A DNA stretch of 64,000 nt from assembly GCA_905221605.1 (NCBI GenBank), contig CAJNDS010000247.1, forward strand, positions 186,638 to 250,637, in the 5' to 3' direction. The notes below the pieces were generated by a model that did not search any database, was not told where the DNA came from, and saw only the letters and a list, made by a program, of their open reading frames with translations. The first letter of the stretch is position 1. Every line of letters begins with the position of its first letter. Of this stretch, positions 20,858-32,800 are shown one piece after another. The stretch is from Symbiodinium natans (Eukaryota; Sar; Dinophyceae; Suessiales; Symbiodiniaceae). Position numbers and translations under genes: made by a program.

Positions 20858-21068
20858 GTGCCGCATGGAAATTCAACTCCTGCTCCAGCGGGGGAAGAGT
20901 CCCTAGATGAGCGGCGATATCCCCAGACTTCAAGCACCACTGGTGAAAGGTAACATGACCGAAGAACCACTCTTGTCCTCTGTGCGCTTGAGGCCACTGG
21001 CTCTTCTGCGGGACTTCGCCGCAGGATGGGAGGTCCTTGCCCAAGATATTTGGGGATCCACACGATGA
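20858..21068 (+). CDS. Two overlapping candidate exons, unknown protein
   Basis: A stretch at 20858-20949 follows an ACAG acceptor and ends at a GT (STPAPAGEESLDERRYP). A second frame opens at an ATG at 20955 (TEEPLLSSVRLRPLALLRD, GWEVLAQDIWGS) and stops at 21066-21068. Both look coding, but they are in different frames and only 5 nt apart, too close for a normal intron. Either one is spurious, a boundary is misread, or the copy is frameshifted. Confidence 0.4.
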
Positions 21069-21344
21069 TGAGGCGTTTAGGGTTTTGGGGCTTTATTGTC
21101 GTAATTGAGCTCCTTACCAGAGCTTAAAAGACAGGCCTTTTACATGGACCAATCTTGAGCCCTTGGCTGTTTAGGGGAGAAAATACAAGAGTGCTTGATA
21201 AGGTATGTTACAGGGTATATGATAGGTATACAAAGCCCCCAATGATTCGGCGCCCACATGAGGGGCATATATACTTCAGACCAACAAAAGAGTTCATGGG
21301 GCAAAGGTAGCCTGGCCACTCACCACGCGATCCTTCACGGTGTG

Positions 21345-21599
21345 AGGCCTTGGTCGAGGATCTGGATCGCAGATCCTTCTGCTTTGTGAAGCCGAGGAGC
21401 GCTTGTTGCCGCCAAGAGCCGCTGATGTGCTGGTTTAGATGAACAGACTTGCGATTTTCAGGACATCTCCCGAAGATTTGCTTCGGCAGGCAGGGAAAGA
21501 AGTATCCACCGCATCTAGTGCAGACGGGTCTTCGCTCAGGAGTTCGATGTGTTGCTATCGTCTGCGCACTGGCAGACACTGTTGCGGACCGAGTCAAAG
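21345..21599 (+). CDS. Candidate exons, unknown protein
   Basis: One exon near 21345-21440 reads ALVEDLDRRSFCFVKPRSAC. A second, 21540-21599, has a canonical CAG acceptor and GT donor and reads EFDVLLSSAHWQTLLRTESK. The stretch between contains another open frame (SPEDLLRQAGKEVSTASSA). Joining is unresolved and no family was recognised. Confidence 0.4.
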
Positions 21600-21817
21600 G
21601 TACGGTCATGAACTGCTCCAGGGTCCAAGACCCAAGCGCAGGTGTAACGCCAACAAAGAATCCCCGACTCCCCAACAAACCACCCTTTTTGGGGGCCTTG
21701 CCCCTGTGCTGAGGACAAGCAAAACAGGTGCTGTCACACGAAGCACTGCATGGTGTGGCCCTTGGTTCTGCAGCGATCTCTGCCAGGGCCTTTAGAGAAA
21801 GAGTTTTAGGCTGGCCT

Positions 21818-21906
21818 GTTCTCCCTTATACTAACAGTCCTTAATAGGGATGATAGTAACCCCCTATTATAATGCCTATGAAGGACTGTTAGTATAAGGA
21901 GAACAT
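21818..21906. mobile_element. Inverted-repeat element, family F, intact
   Basis: The left end TGTTCTCCCTTATACTAACA and right end TGTTAGTATAAGGAGAACA are inverted copies, separated by about 50 bp. It is the reference copy for recognising the interrupted one at 8981. Confidence 0.85.
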
Positions 21907-22109
21907 CCCAAAGTTTAGGGTTGGTGAAGCATCTGCAGGTATGTGTCTCCAGGATGCTGCTGCCGGTACGTCTATGGTGACACTGCTGCTCTAGCCTTAG
22001 CCGGCTGTAGTTGACCTCAGTACATGACCAGCACAGAACCTAAACTTGGACGCATCAGAACCCCATGTGCCACTTGCATTCGTTCCAGTTTATCATCATC
22101 TTTGGAGAC

Positions 22110-22142
22110 CCCCTAAACCCTAGACCTTAAACCCTAAACCGG
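22110..22142. repeat. Interstitial telomere-like repeat
   Basis: Four imperfect CCCTAAA copies in otherwise unassigned sequence. Confidence 0.7.
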
Positions 22143-22265
22143 TTGGCTCAGGTGCTACCCCGTGACAAGCCAGAGTGGCTTGCTGACATTGAGGCGAGAA
22201 GCTGAGGGAGGGTCAAAGATGTCCGAGTCGCAGCCACTGCTGAAAAAGCCCCTGCTGTGCCCTAA

Positions 22266-22346
22266 TATGGCTATAAGTGCAGTTGTAGTAGCTACAAGTA
22301 CAGTTACAATTGGTTAGTAAGTACCATGAAACCTCCAAATACAAGT
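22266..22346. mobile_element. Family D element, left end degraded
   Basis: The right half matches family D (CAGTTACAATTGGTTAGTAA, GTACCATGAAACCTCCAA). An internal TACAAGTACAGTTA motif also matches the copy at 47645. The expected left terminal repeat is missing or diverged. Confidence 0.65.
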
Positions 22347-22359
22347 TCTTCAGCCCGAC

Positions 22360-22681
22360 AACGCTCAAAGGCCAGAATACTTGGAGAGCTGTGCGGGCTG
22401 CACCAAGATGAGTGGCCGAATAGTCGTGGACTTGGCTGCAGCAGATCGAAAGTAAGCAGACCGGGAGTATAGCCGAAAATGCTGTTGGGGCCGTGGGCAT
22501 TCAAAACGCACCCCAAGTGCAGGCGTGAACATGAACCTGTACGAGGATGAGGCGCGCCCCTGTGAATTTGCAACAATGCCATCATTACAACATGCACGTG
22601 ATTATGAAACTGCCTCGCCGCGACAGTCACAAAACGTCGGCTGGCACTCTGATGACGAGGCAATCAGAGCGGTCGATGTTG
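22360..22681 (+). CDS. Unknown gene, two exons
   Basis: A stretch at about 22373-22450 reads ARILGELCGLHQDEWPNSRG. A stretch at 22523-22681 follows a GTGCAG acceptor and reads VNMNLYEDEARPCEFATMP, HARDYETASPRQSQNVGW and HSDDEAIRAVDVG. It then meets a GC (22682) that would be a donor, overlapping a TGA at 22684. Both are rich in charged residues and look coding. No family was recognised. Confidence 0.45.
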
Positions 22682-22941
22682 GCTGATGTTAATGATGCTA
22701 GAGGGTTCACGATGCTGCTTAAGCCTTGCGTGCCCAGGGTCTCTTTCGCGGCTGCCAGGCAGATTGCTTGGAGCCCAGTCAGAAAGCGCGTTCAGGAACC
22801 TTTCTTTCAAGGGAACTGTGGGGTTTAGGGTTTAGGGTGCATGCAGAGGTCGAATCATCTCAGCATCCTGGGGCGCATCTCGAAGGTTCGAGGTTGCCAT
22901 GAAGGAGACCACACTGAAGACTTGCTGATGTTTAGGGTTTA

Positions 22942-23031
22942 CCCAAACGCTCCAATGTAGCTCCATTTTGGGTTAGCAAAAGGGGGTTCTAGTATACTAC
23001 CCCAAAAGGTACTACACAGGAGCCTTTGGGT
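22942..23031. mobile_element. Inverted-repeat element, family A
   Basis: The left end is CCCAAACGCTCCAATGTAG and the right end ACTACACAGGAGCCTTTGGG, with the central CTACCCCAAAAGG. TTTAGGG repeats touch it on both sides (about 22930 and 23034-23052). Confidence 0.85.
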
Positions 23032-23099
23032 GGGGTTTAGGGTTTAGGGTTCAAAGGGAACTGGAGCAGTGAATATAGGTACTGTGCTACGCTTATGAC

Positions 23100-23420
23100 A
23101 TTTTCAGCCAGCCACACACTGGGAATCAATGAAGGAATTCTTGCAAAACTTTGCTTTGGAATGTTCGAAAGTCTTCCTGTTCGTTTTTTCATCCTCACAA
23201 AATCTACACAAAACCTTCACAAAATCTTCTTCGAAGATGTTTCGTTTATTCGAAGATTTCCGCGACTTTGAATCCCTGTCGAAAATGTTCGAAGATTTCG
23301 GCGACTTCTGAAGTTCCTTTCGAAGATTTTGTGATGATTTCTCGACGAAGTCGGAGCCAAAATGTTGGAGAGGATTTGTCAAAGGTGTTGTTGAAAAAAT
23401 ATCTTCGGTTTATTATCATA
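23100..23420. repeat. AT-rich block built on a TTCGAAGATTTC-like unit
   Basis: Motifs of the type TTCGAAGATNTTTCG and AAAATNTTCGAAGAT recur about eight times. Both strands are open, giving phenylalanine/serine-rich or lysine-rich frames. Its base composition differs from the flanks. It is more likely a repeat than a gene. Confidence 0.45.
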
Positions 23421-23587
23421 GCCTAGTCTATGGCTCTCAATGTCTCATCATGCTATGCTGTTGAGTTTTATGGGGGGGGGGGGTAGGGATGTTAAGCTCA
23501 ATGGGTTCTGATTTCTTGCTTCAAATGCTAAATACAAGGAGCTTGCTGTGTTGCTCCTGCAGTTAGTTACTTTGGGCGTTTATGCAG

Positions 23588-24179
23588 AACACGGCAGGTT
23601 CGCGTTCTGCGTTCCACCAGGATCGAAACCATGTCTCCGGCAAGCCCAGCGTCTTCCACGACACGCTGAAGAGCGTCATTCTCCACTCTGGCCGTAAGCT
23701 TAGCCTCTTCTGCCAGGTGTTGTATGAACATTCCCTATAATTAATCAGACCCTAAACCCCCCAAAAGCCACAAGCACAGCTCTGAACTACTCTGAAGGTG
23801 ATCTTTGCAGCATGGAAGGGCTTTTCCAGAAGCTGGCACCTGAGCATCCGTCCATGGGCGCAGTTGCCACGGTGTGGTAATGGGGCGTGGCTGAGTTGAG
23901 GGAGAACGACAAAGCGGCTTGTAGTCGTCCCGAGGCACTTCTCCCATCAAGTGGCCAAGGCACTCCGGAATACATCGCTGTGTAGCAGACCATCCTTGGG
24001 AATCCTTTAGCCATGTCGACAGGGGAATTCTGTGGAGAGTCCGAAGTCCTCGGCGTCCACAAGTTCCAGCACGGACTCTGTTCAAGAGCATCTTTGATGC
24101 GCTTTGTGTGAGAAATGTGAGGATGGCACGTTCAGGCCCCTACGCTCACATTGCCCCCAAAACTACTCAGCTCCTTTAG
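23588..24179 (+). CDS. Unknown gene, three exons with stop
   Basis: The first exon, 23588-23693, follows a TATGCAG acceptor and ends at GTAAGC. It reads FHQDRNHVSGKPSVFHD and TLKSVILHSG. The second, about 23795-23873, reads MEGLFQKLAPEHPSMGAVATV and abuts a GTG donor. The third ends TAG at 24177-24179 and reads RTLFKSIFDALCVRNVRMA then PYAHIAPKTTQLL. No family was recognised. The start lies further upstream. Confidence 0.5.
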
Positions 24180-24499
24180 CCTCCGAACTGAGGACGTCCA
24201 AGTACAAATCGGCTTCCTGGCTGCATGAGGTTTCCGAATTCAGGGGGTGCCTGTTCTTGGGTTTCTATACTAGCACTAATACGGATCATGATGATTAAGG
24301 GGACAAGGGGCACCCCTAATTTGGCCTTGCTTGCACTGGCTGAGGTCCTTGACCCTTGCGAACTCAGCCAGCATTTAGGACCCATCAATTGGTGGGAAGG
24401 AAAACTCCCAAATTCTTTTTTCCCCGTTGCCCAGATTCCCCAGCAAAAACACGAGTCCTGTAAAGATTCTGAAGTTTAAGGTAAAAGCAGATGAAAGCG

Positions 24500-24580
24500 A
24501 ATAATGTGAGAGAGAGAGAGAGCGAAGGGGGACGTGAAATGAGAGAGAGAGAGAGAAAAAAAAAAAAAAAAACAAAAGAT
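24500..24580. repeat. GA microsatellite and A-tract
   Basis: GAGA runs at about 24511-24522 and 24541-24555, followed by an A-tract of about 18 bp and more GA-rich sequence. It is followed to about 25080 by low-complexity DNA including a G-run of about 22 at 24819-24840. No gene is seen there. Confidence 0.85.
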
Positions 24581-25185
24581 AAAAAAAGAGAGACGCTTGA
24601 GGGATCATGTTCGCGGAGGGGGGAGTGTTCCTCGGAAGAAAACCATAACTTCTGACGCTCCGTGATCCACCTCGCCTGGCTCCTCCACCAGGGCTAGCTC
24701 TTCCGAGGGTTATGGGGGGTGGTTAACGATGCGGCGGATGGAAGGTGGGGGGAGAGTCACCAAATAACAGGCGACATCTGTTGTCCGTTTTACATTGTCG
24801 GCCCTGGTGGCTAGCGGCAGGGGGGGGGGGGGGGGGGGGGCGAAGGGGAAAAGAGGGTATTCGTTCAAAGCAGAAGGTACCAAATGAAGGCGGGGTGGGG
24901 TACCCGGCTGGGCCGCTTTTTGCGGCCCAGCCACCTACCCGAGGCCTCGGCGGATTAAAGGACATTTTGTGTTTAATGTTTATCCTTTTTCTTTCGTATG
25001 AAGATATGAGAGGAGCATTCGTGGGGGTCATTGAGGCAGCTGGATGACGTGCGGGGGGACGGGGGGGGGGCAGGGCGGCCAACAAAGAGCCTTTGCGAAA
25101 GCTCGCTCAGCATGCGCCTGTGTCGATGTGTGTCTCTGCTTGAGTTACCTAAGTTGGACTTGCTACGCGGAGTCAGACGGAAGTA

Positions 25186-25302
25186 GGGGACAGGGCCTTC
25201 AAGAATCCAAGATTGTTGCAGGGATGAATGATCTGCGTGCTCTCTTTGAAGCTTTTCCAGATTGGTGCCCCAGCTGGAGGCTTGAAAGACAAACGCCCTG
25301 AG
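25186..25302 (+). CDS. Candidate terminal exon
   Basis: The frame reads LQESKIVAGMNDLRALFEAF and PDWCPSWRLERQTP, then TGA. An AG acceptor-like site lies at its 5' side. No upstream exon was linked. Nothing was recognised between its end and 26690 apart from short telomere-like runs. Confidence 0.4.
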
Positions 25303-26695
25303 TTGGATGGCATGGGGGGGTCGGGTCATCCCTCTCGCTGCTCAACTGGCCCCAACGGACTTGCACCCTTATCGGGAGGTTAAGCGTGCAGGCAGGAGAC
25401 AAGGAAGAGAGCAGGACCCCTTTGATAGCAATAGAAAGTACTTCAAAAGTATGTCTCTTCGTTTCTCGATTCCTTAAAGTCTGTCTCTGAGTTTGCCGTT
25501 TTCAGAGCATGCCTTTTTGGATTAGCTTTTGCTAGGGGGACCCGGCACCCTTGTAACAGCCACCACCCTGCCAAGGAAGCAGCTCGGGCGTTTTTCCTGA
25601 AATTCTGGGCTTTGGGTTTTTTGCTAGTTTATCATGGAAAAAAGCAAACTTTGTGGCTGAATTCCAAGCATCAGGGTTGAGTGGAGCAAGCAAGAGAGGT
25701 CTTGGGAATCGCCAGGAATGCCGCAGCACAATTCAGCACATGGTCTAAGGCTCGAATCAATCTCACGTGGCGCTACATCGCCGGAGCCTCAGTTTGGGGT
25801 TGAGGGTTTAGGCTGATGCCCTCTCGTCATCCTCAACGGAGGTCAGTCATAGATCGTACTGTCGTCGATCCTGGCCGGAGAGCGAGAGTCCAGCACCCCA
25901 ACCGCGTTAAGAGCGGCTGAGACGAGCTCCAGGCAATTGCTTTTAATTTGCGCCCGTTGGCCATCATTTCCCGCCGCCAGAAGACGCCCGGGGGCAATCG
26001 GAGAAAGCTTCATGGTGGTTTTGAGCCAAAAACCGAAAAATCAGTTAGCCTTGGGTTTGCAACATGGTTTGCGGTGGGAAGCACAGTCCCAGCGCTCTGT
26101 TCCCTCGTTTCATTAGCAAAAAAGAGCAGATATAGTATGGACAGACGCTGTCTTCTTGGCAGCACCAAATGCCAAACAAGCTTTTGGTGCCTGCAGCATA
26201 CTTGGAAAGCCAGATTACGCTAGACCCAGAAAGGTGACCATGAATTGAGGAGGACCGGCTAGAGGAAAAAGGTTTTAGAATAGTGGATCTTGGTGGGTTT
26301 ACATATATGTCTCAGCAATCTCTTCGGCACAGTCGGCTTCTGGTGGCCAGCTGCATTTGAAGAAATGCAGCGTTAACGCGCTGGTAGCTGCGATTGGGCC
26401 TGCACATGCCTGTTTCCTGTTCACGATATCGCCTGATCTTCCCTTCGCAGGCGCACTCGTAGCTGACCCTTCCGTGGGATCGCCGCAGTCATCTGTTGTT
26501 TAAGAACAGGTGGCATGCTGTGAATGCGGAAGTCTGAAATCCATGCCTGGTCACGGGTTCACAGCTGAGCATGAGCAGTTACAGGATCTCGGTAGGCCCT
26601 TGCGACATTTTAAGTTTTCCCTTATTGGGGTTTAAGAGCATCATATTCAGGAACCCTAAACCCTAAACCCTAAACCATATTTTTTTTAGAGGGTT

Positions 26696-27073
26696 CTAAG
26701 GGCCATCCTTGGGATTGTCAGAACCCAGGCTTCTGAACAGGCAAGCTCCTGCTGAAAAGTATCCTGTAACTCTCATGTAAAGTTGGGAGAGACCCTGATC
26801 ATGCAGCAGAGCTATTCTCCAAACAGGCTTTTCTGAAGCTCGTCGGCTGAGGGGGGTGCTGGGGGGGCCAGGAATGGCACTGGACTGAAGAGATCGCTTC
26901 GCAGCATTTGGCTTCCAGGGCGTAAACCAACCGATTCCACCGTCAGGAGTAGCAGGCAGCATTACCCTAGCAAGTCCGAGAGAAAGTGGAGCAGCGGTGC
27001 AAGAACGGGAGTAGCACCGGCAGTCCTTTCCCGCAGAGAGAGAGAGAGAGCGAGTGGCTACTGCTTTGTACAT
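26696..27073 (-). CDS. Possible minus-strand open frame
   Basis: 125 codons are open on the minus strand, with fairly protein-like composition (TPDGGIGWFTPWKPN, KPVWRIALLHDQGLSQLYM). It would be the only minus-strand coding segment among many plus-strand genes. No domain was recognised. It may be a chance frame opposite unread plus-strand introns. Confidence 0.25.
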   Translation of the reverse strand: MYKAVATRSLSLSAGKDCRCYSRSCTAAPLSLGLARVMLPATPDGGIGWFTPWKPNAAKRSLQSSAIPGPPSTPLSRRASEKPVWRIALLHDQGLSQLYMRVTGYFSAGACLFRSLGSDNPKDGP

Positions 27074-27078
27074 TTTGG

Positions 27079-29841
27079 TGCAGAATGTGGACGAAGGAAT
27101 CGAAGCCTACCTCTCAGATCCATGTGTTGCATGAATTCACTATTCACTACTCGCTCTGTACACTTGAGTGCCCGGCTTGTCTCGGAGCCCACCAGGTGGG
27201 ATGGCGTCAAGGTGAATCTTGATCCAGAGCAGCTTTCAAAGCTTCAGGAAGCCCAGATTCAGAACCACTTCGATGGTTTGCCCATAGCAAAAGGTCCTGT
27301 TGTCCATGGCGTGAGGACCGCAACAAGCTCTTGGACATCTTAGAGAACCAGGGGCAGCAGATTGTGCCGAGGAGTGCATATGGAGAGGGTGTTGATTTCC
27401 GATGCTTCTCTTGCCTGGTGCAAGCAACGCTTTTCGTCGCCATGCTGCGCTAGATGATGAATCCAAGGTGGTGGTGGGCGATACCTCTTCAGGCAAGTCG
27501 ACGACAATTAACTTTCTGCATCCCGACGGCAAATGGGGTGGCAAATGGCTGCAGCACACAGCGCACAAGTTGGTTCGACCCAAAGAGCCCCATACCCCCT
27601 TAATTAAGGAATATGAAAATACCTTACATCATAAGCAGGATCCCTATATATTTTAAGGTATTTTCCTTAATTAAGGGGTATTGGGCTCTCTGGGGACTTG
27701 GTCCAAGGTTGGGCTACCCTTTCAACTTTGTCGCGCAGGGCATTGGCACTCGCCGGTGCGACTGAAAGGATGCCACGGGCTTTTGCAGTGCAATGACACC
27801 CTGCCAGGCCATGCGTAATGACCCTGACCCCCGACCCTGAGCGCGACAAGGCGGGGTGGGGAAGGGGGGCCATGGAGTCGAGTGAGAACGACTCCACGAC
27901 CCAGCAGACACATGTGTGCAGGTGCTTTTCCGGACGAAGTTTCAGAAGAACGACTTCACAAAGGAGGAGGACTTCACATCCCTGGCAGATGCAATGGCCC
28001 AAGGGCAGCAGCTGACAACCACCATTGTGTGGAGTGTGTGTGGCGTGCGGAAGAAGTCAATATAAACACAAAGTCACAACTGCGAGAGCGCCCCGGGCAC
28101 TGGGAGATTGGTTCGGCGGCACAGCTGTGTGTTCGCCGTGCGATGCGGTGTCGGTGTCGATTTCTTCTACTTAGACGTAGACGTAGGAACCCCATGTGAA
28201 AGCCTTGTGCAAGCACTGGGAAAGCAACCTCCAAGCCGATCAACAAAGGTGGCCAACTTGGTCCGTGCAGTCAACGACCCACGAGGTCATCCTGAATGGC
28301 CGCGCCTGACAAGTTGCAATGGGAATATGCGGTCCGTTCTCGAAATTCGGGTCCATCCTTGGTTGCCCTAGCGTGTGCGTTATCACAAGGACCCCAGGAC
28401 CAAACAGGGGGCCCATAGTTTTCAGAACTGACCGTATATCTAGGGGGGGGAACAGACGAGAGTCACGACTGTGCGGTCTGCGAAGAATGCCAGGTTTGAC
28501 TGTTTGAACCCGGATCGTGCTTGTACCTCAAAGTTCTTTCGCCAACGCAAAGGAAATTGCGGGTCATGTTGAAGCTTGTGCTGAGGAGCAGTTTCGTGGA
28601 CAGATGCCCCCGATGGTAAGACCGGACGATGCATTCGACGAGACGCCCGTGTATGCAAGGAGCTGAATGCTGAACTCCGCAGCACAACCCTTGTCGTTCC
28701 AGGTGTTTTTAACATTTGCTGCGTTACTGGCGAACAAGGTCCAGCTGTTCCACAAGGACATCGATTGTCCCATGCGGCTCGTGGACGTCCCTGGTGATGG
28801 CCTCAGAGAATGCTGATTGCTGGCAGCTGCGGAAGTAAGTGCGAGGGCCGGTTGCCCTGACTGCAAAACCCCCTATTACAGGTCTCAGTCGTGGCAATCG
28901 CCTGACAACCAAGATTGCTTTGTCATTCATCAAGCTGCGTGCTGAGATTGTTGCCAGTGCCTGCGTACCCCGAGGTCCCTATAACCTCTAAAAAGTGAAC
29001 TGGTTACAGGCTAAACCTTTTGGCGTGTTTCCGGCCTCCTAGCTAAGGCCGGACAATGCGGTCATCTTGGTCGTCGGAAAGGAGTCACTTCCTGTGATGC
29101 ATGCAGGTACTGTAGGTGGCTAAGATGAGTGAGGATACGCAATGGTATGCATAGATGATGGGCCGCCTCAACTTCACACTCTGAACACTCCAAACTTTCG
29201 TCCTTTGCATCTTGCCGGGTTTCCCTCTCCAGGACCATCCGAACAACGGTGGCTTCCCTCATCTGGCCGCGGCCATGAGGCGCGGGAGCCAGGGCTTCGA
29301 CTCGGGACTTTCGTGGGGTTCTTGTCGGAGTGAAGCGGGTGTACTGTGCGACTGAAGCTGCCTCAGATTGATATCAAGAACTGCGAGTCCGGACCGGTCC
29401 TTCTTTTGTTGTGTTGATTTTTGTGTTGCAGGGAGTGCTCTCGCACCATTGTCGTTCAGAACTTTGCCAACACGAAGATCCAAGACAACCAGGCGCAACA
29501 TACCTACCCGTGCCTCATAGCATGACCATGAGCAAGCCAAGCGTTGCGTTTGCGATTTAGAAGCATCTCGAAGCTCAAAACCACACCTCAGGTGACAGAG
29601 AACTTCAATGTCATCTATGACAAGATGAGCGGGCGCACTGCTTTGCGCCCGGACATTGGGTTCTTGAAGTCAGTAGCATGCAATCAGGAAGAACTCCTGT
29701 AGCTAAGCTATCTTTCCCGACGCTCGTGAATATCCTAAGCGGTTCCTCTTTGCATTGGTTTTCCGGTTTCGGTTCTCGGGTTTGGGGCCTCCTCATGAAC
29801 CCCTCTTCAAGCATGAAGCTCAACTTGAAGGGTGACCCCAA

Positions 29842-29879
<38 letters not shown>

Positions 29880-32800
29880 CGGGGGGGGGGGTGACGGGAG
29901 GCGGGTGCGGGGGGGGGGGTGCGAGGGGGTTGTGTTGGCATGAGGTTCTGATTCTTAACTCTTAGCAGTCAAGCGGAGTTTACATGGAAGAGTTCTATGT
30001 GTCATACGGCTAGAATGATCCTCAGCGCAATCGCCGTTCTTAGAACCCTAAGCCCGAAACCCTCAACCCAGCATCAACCATCTCTAAGGATTTGGTGCTT
30101 TACTGCATTGACTACGGCTTGCCCTACGAGCCGGGACTTCCCTTGTGGCAAGAAGGTCCCTGCTTGCCAGCCCCGAACTCCGTTTTAGAATTTTGTAAGG
30201 TAGAGCTTGGAGGGTTCAGGCCGGGGGTTCAGCAGCTTAGTAGGAGATGGCTGCATTTAGGGTTTAGAGTTTAGGGTTTAGGGTATTCTCTACATGTGCT
30301 CGCATGAAGTGCCCAAATTCCGGGCTCAGAAACCGCCTGTGTTTGACACCCATTGATAGATCTGCGGCGGAGTCCTGGATGCCCATCCTGCACATCCTTT
30401 CTTCTTGATGTCCTCAGCTTGATTTTTGAAGACAAGGGGAATGCTAGACGGCCACGATGTTAAACCCCAAGCCCTAATCCCCAAACCCTAAATCCTCAAC
30501 CCTAGCCAGGCTACGACCAGCAGGATTGGCACAAGATCAACAAGGAGCAAGGTTTGCAGGCAGACGAGACCTCAGACAAGCTTGGGGATGGTAGGATTGG
30601 AACCTCAGCTAACCAGTTCTTAGTAGGGCATCTGGGAATTAGGTACCCTATGCACTCCCAGAATGTAAGGTACCTGACTCCTAGTTCTCTACTAAGAACT
30701 CGAAAGAAGCTAATTTCGGGCCACAACATGGCACAAGATTTACTCGTCCACAAGACACTGGGACATCCCTTGGACAGAGCCCTGAGGTGCTTGGCCCTTA
30801 GCATGATTCCCCATGACCCTAAAGCCGTAATGGTGTGTGGCTGGTTTGCTGCAATCCCAGGGTTGGCATGTCCAGATTCTTGCCGTCCAGGTCCGGAGAG
30901 CCATGGTGCAACACACAGAGATGCGAGAGAGAGCCTCAGCGCGTTGCATCCGAAGCATTGATGGATGTGAGATGTGAGGCCAGACCCAGGCAAGCCCAAA
31001 CCATTGATAACTGAGGCAAAGCAGCTGCAAGAGCGGTTCAAGGACCGAAGCCTTGAACCCTAAACCATAAACCCTAAACCCTAAACCCTAAACCCTAACC
31101 CCTAACCCCTAAACCCTAAACCCTAAACCCTAAACCCAAACCTACTTTAGAGGCCTTCTGTATCGCCGTTCTACAGATGCAGCTTTGTTTGGAACGTTCC
31201 GGCGGTGGAAGTTGGCAGGACAGCAAGGTGTTCTCCAACGTGATTGTGCCAGGAATCGACCTGGCCCTTGCCTTAGGAGTTGAGGTTATCAGCATTAATT
31301 ATTGCCCTCATAGAGTTTGGGGCCCCTAGAGTGCTTATGCAGTTTTCGTTTCGTCGGGCTTTGGGCTCAGGGAGTATGAAGTTTACAGGGGTTAGAGAGA
31401 TTAGGGTTTGCAACAGCGCAAGCTTTCGGGCTGAATCTGGTAATCAGCGACTTGCCCATGTCGTTGATGAGGTACGCAAGAAGCTCAACGAATTCCAGTG
31501 CTGGTCTGAGATGCTCGCAATGTGAGCTGGTGCACAAGAAGTGCCTGCTTCGATCCGTTTGTGCATGGCAGGTTCCACGACATTGATGGGCACATTGGCA
31601 GATTGCAAGAAGAGCCGCGCTCCCAGAATTTAAGCTTGGCTACGTACACATCTGCCCGACCTTGATTGCTAGCTCTGCTCGGCGCATCTTATCGCCACTC
31701 CGCTGCAGGCTGAGACGTCAGATTGCCAAGCGCCAGGGAGAACTGGAACGTGTCGGCTTCTGAGCAGTCCTTGCGCTGAAGTCGACTGTGAAGGCGATCC
31801 CTGGTGGAACGATGTACGACTGTTGGCACATGTACTCATCCTTTTTCATCTTTCTCCCCAACTCTTGAACCCTATACCCCGAAAACCCTAAACCCTGAAA
31901 GTACTTGAGTGGACTCCCTGTTGCCAAGGCCCAAGCTCGCGTCAAGCAGCTGCAGTTCCCGCCAGAGTCATGGGCTCAGTTTCTGTTTTTTTTTTGGGTG
32001 GCAGGGCGGTCTAGTAAATATGATGCAGTAGTACATGAGTACATCAAAGGGCTGTGTACTACATGCATATACTGTTATGCAAATCTGGTTGTCATTACTA
32101 CAGTATTCTATGTGTACTTTTTTTTATGCATTGCATTCTTGTCTTTTCATTCATGCTCTAGGATAGCCTTATAAATGTGACATTCGACAGGCAGCCCCAG
32201 CTGCCCCCTCCACAAACTGTTCAGTCAGGTGGGATAACATGCTGGCATCCTTTGCCGCGACCGTCCGAAAGTACTTGGACGCAACGCACAACACCGTGGC
32301 AGCGCTGACATGCTTTCAGAAAGGTTGAAGCTGTTGACTGTTTAGGGTTTAGGGTTTAGGGTTTAGGGTTTAGGGTCTTGATGCTTTGCCTGTGGGCGGC
32401 TAGCACACTCCCGCCCGAAACTATTTAGGTCCTAGGTTGCATCGACTTGGATACGGAAGCGCCAGGAGATATATGATGCCGCGTCCGGGACTTGGTGGTT
32501 GGCAAGGCCAAGTCATGCCTGGCCTGTGCCGCAGAGCACTTCATGGTAGAGCCAGAGCAAGCAAGCTCAAAGTCAGATAGGTCACGTGAGTCGTTTAGCT
32601 GTTCCTGGATACCAAGGACGGGCCTCATGAAGGAGGATGATTCCTTGCTGTGGACATCAGAAGAGGAAGCACGCAGGGTCGCCAAAGGGGCGCTCGACAG
32701 CCCGGTGCCCAGCCAGCGCGTCATGTGAGAGGCCAGAAGGTAATTCTCAACTTTGCCAGGTGGTGACAAGCACACGGATGAAGATGGGCTTGCTTGGCCA

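Noticed and set aside
24228..24323. Possible further family B copy (GAGGTTTCCGAATTCAGGGG...)
   Set aside because: Only the left end resembles the family. No matching inverted right end or central hallmark was found.
26015..26040. Possible relict of the dinoflagellate spliced leader (reverse strand TGAGCCAAAA)
   Set aside because: Only about 10 bases match and the rest of the leader is absent, as expected by chance in 64 kb.
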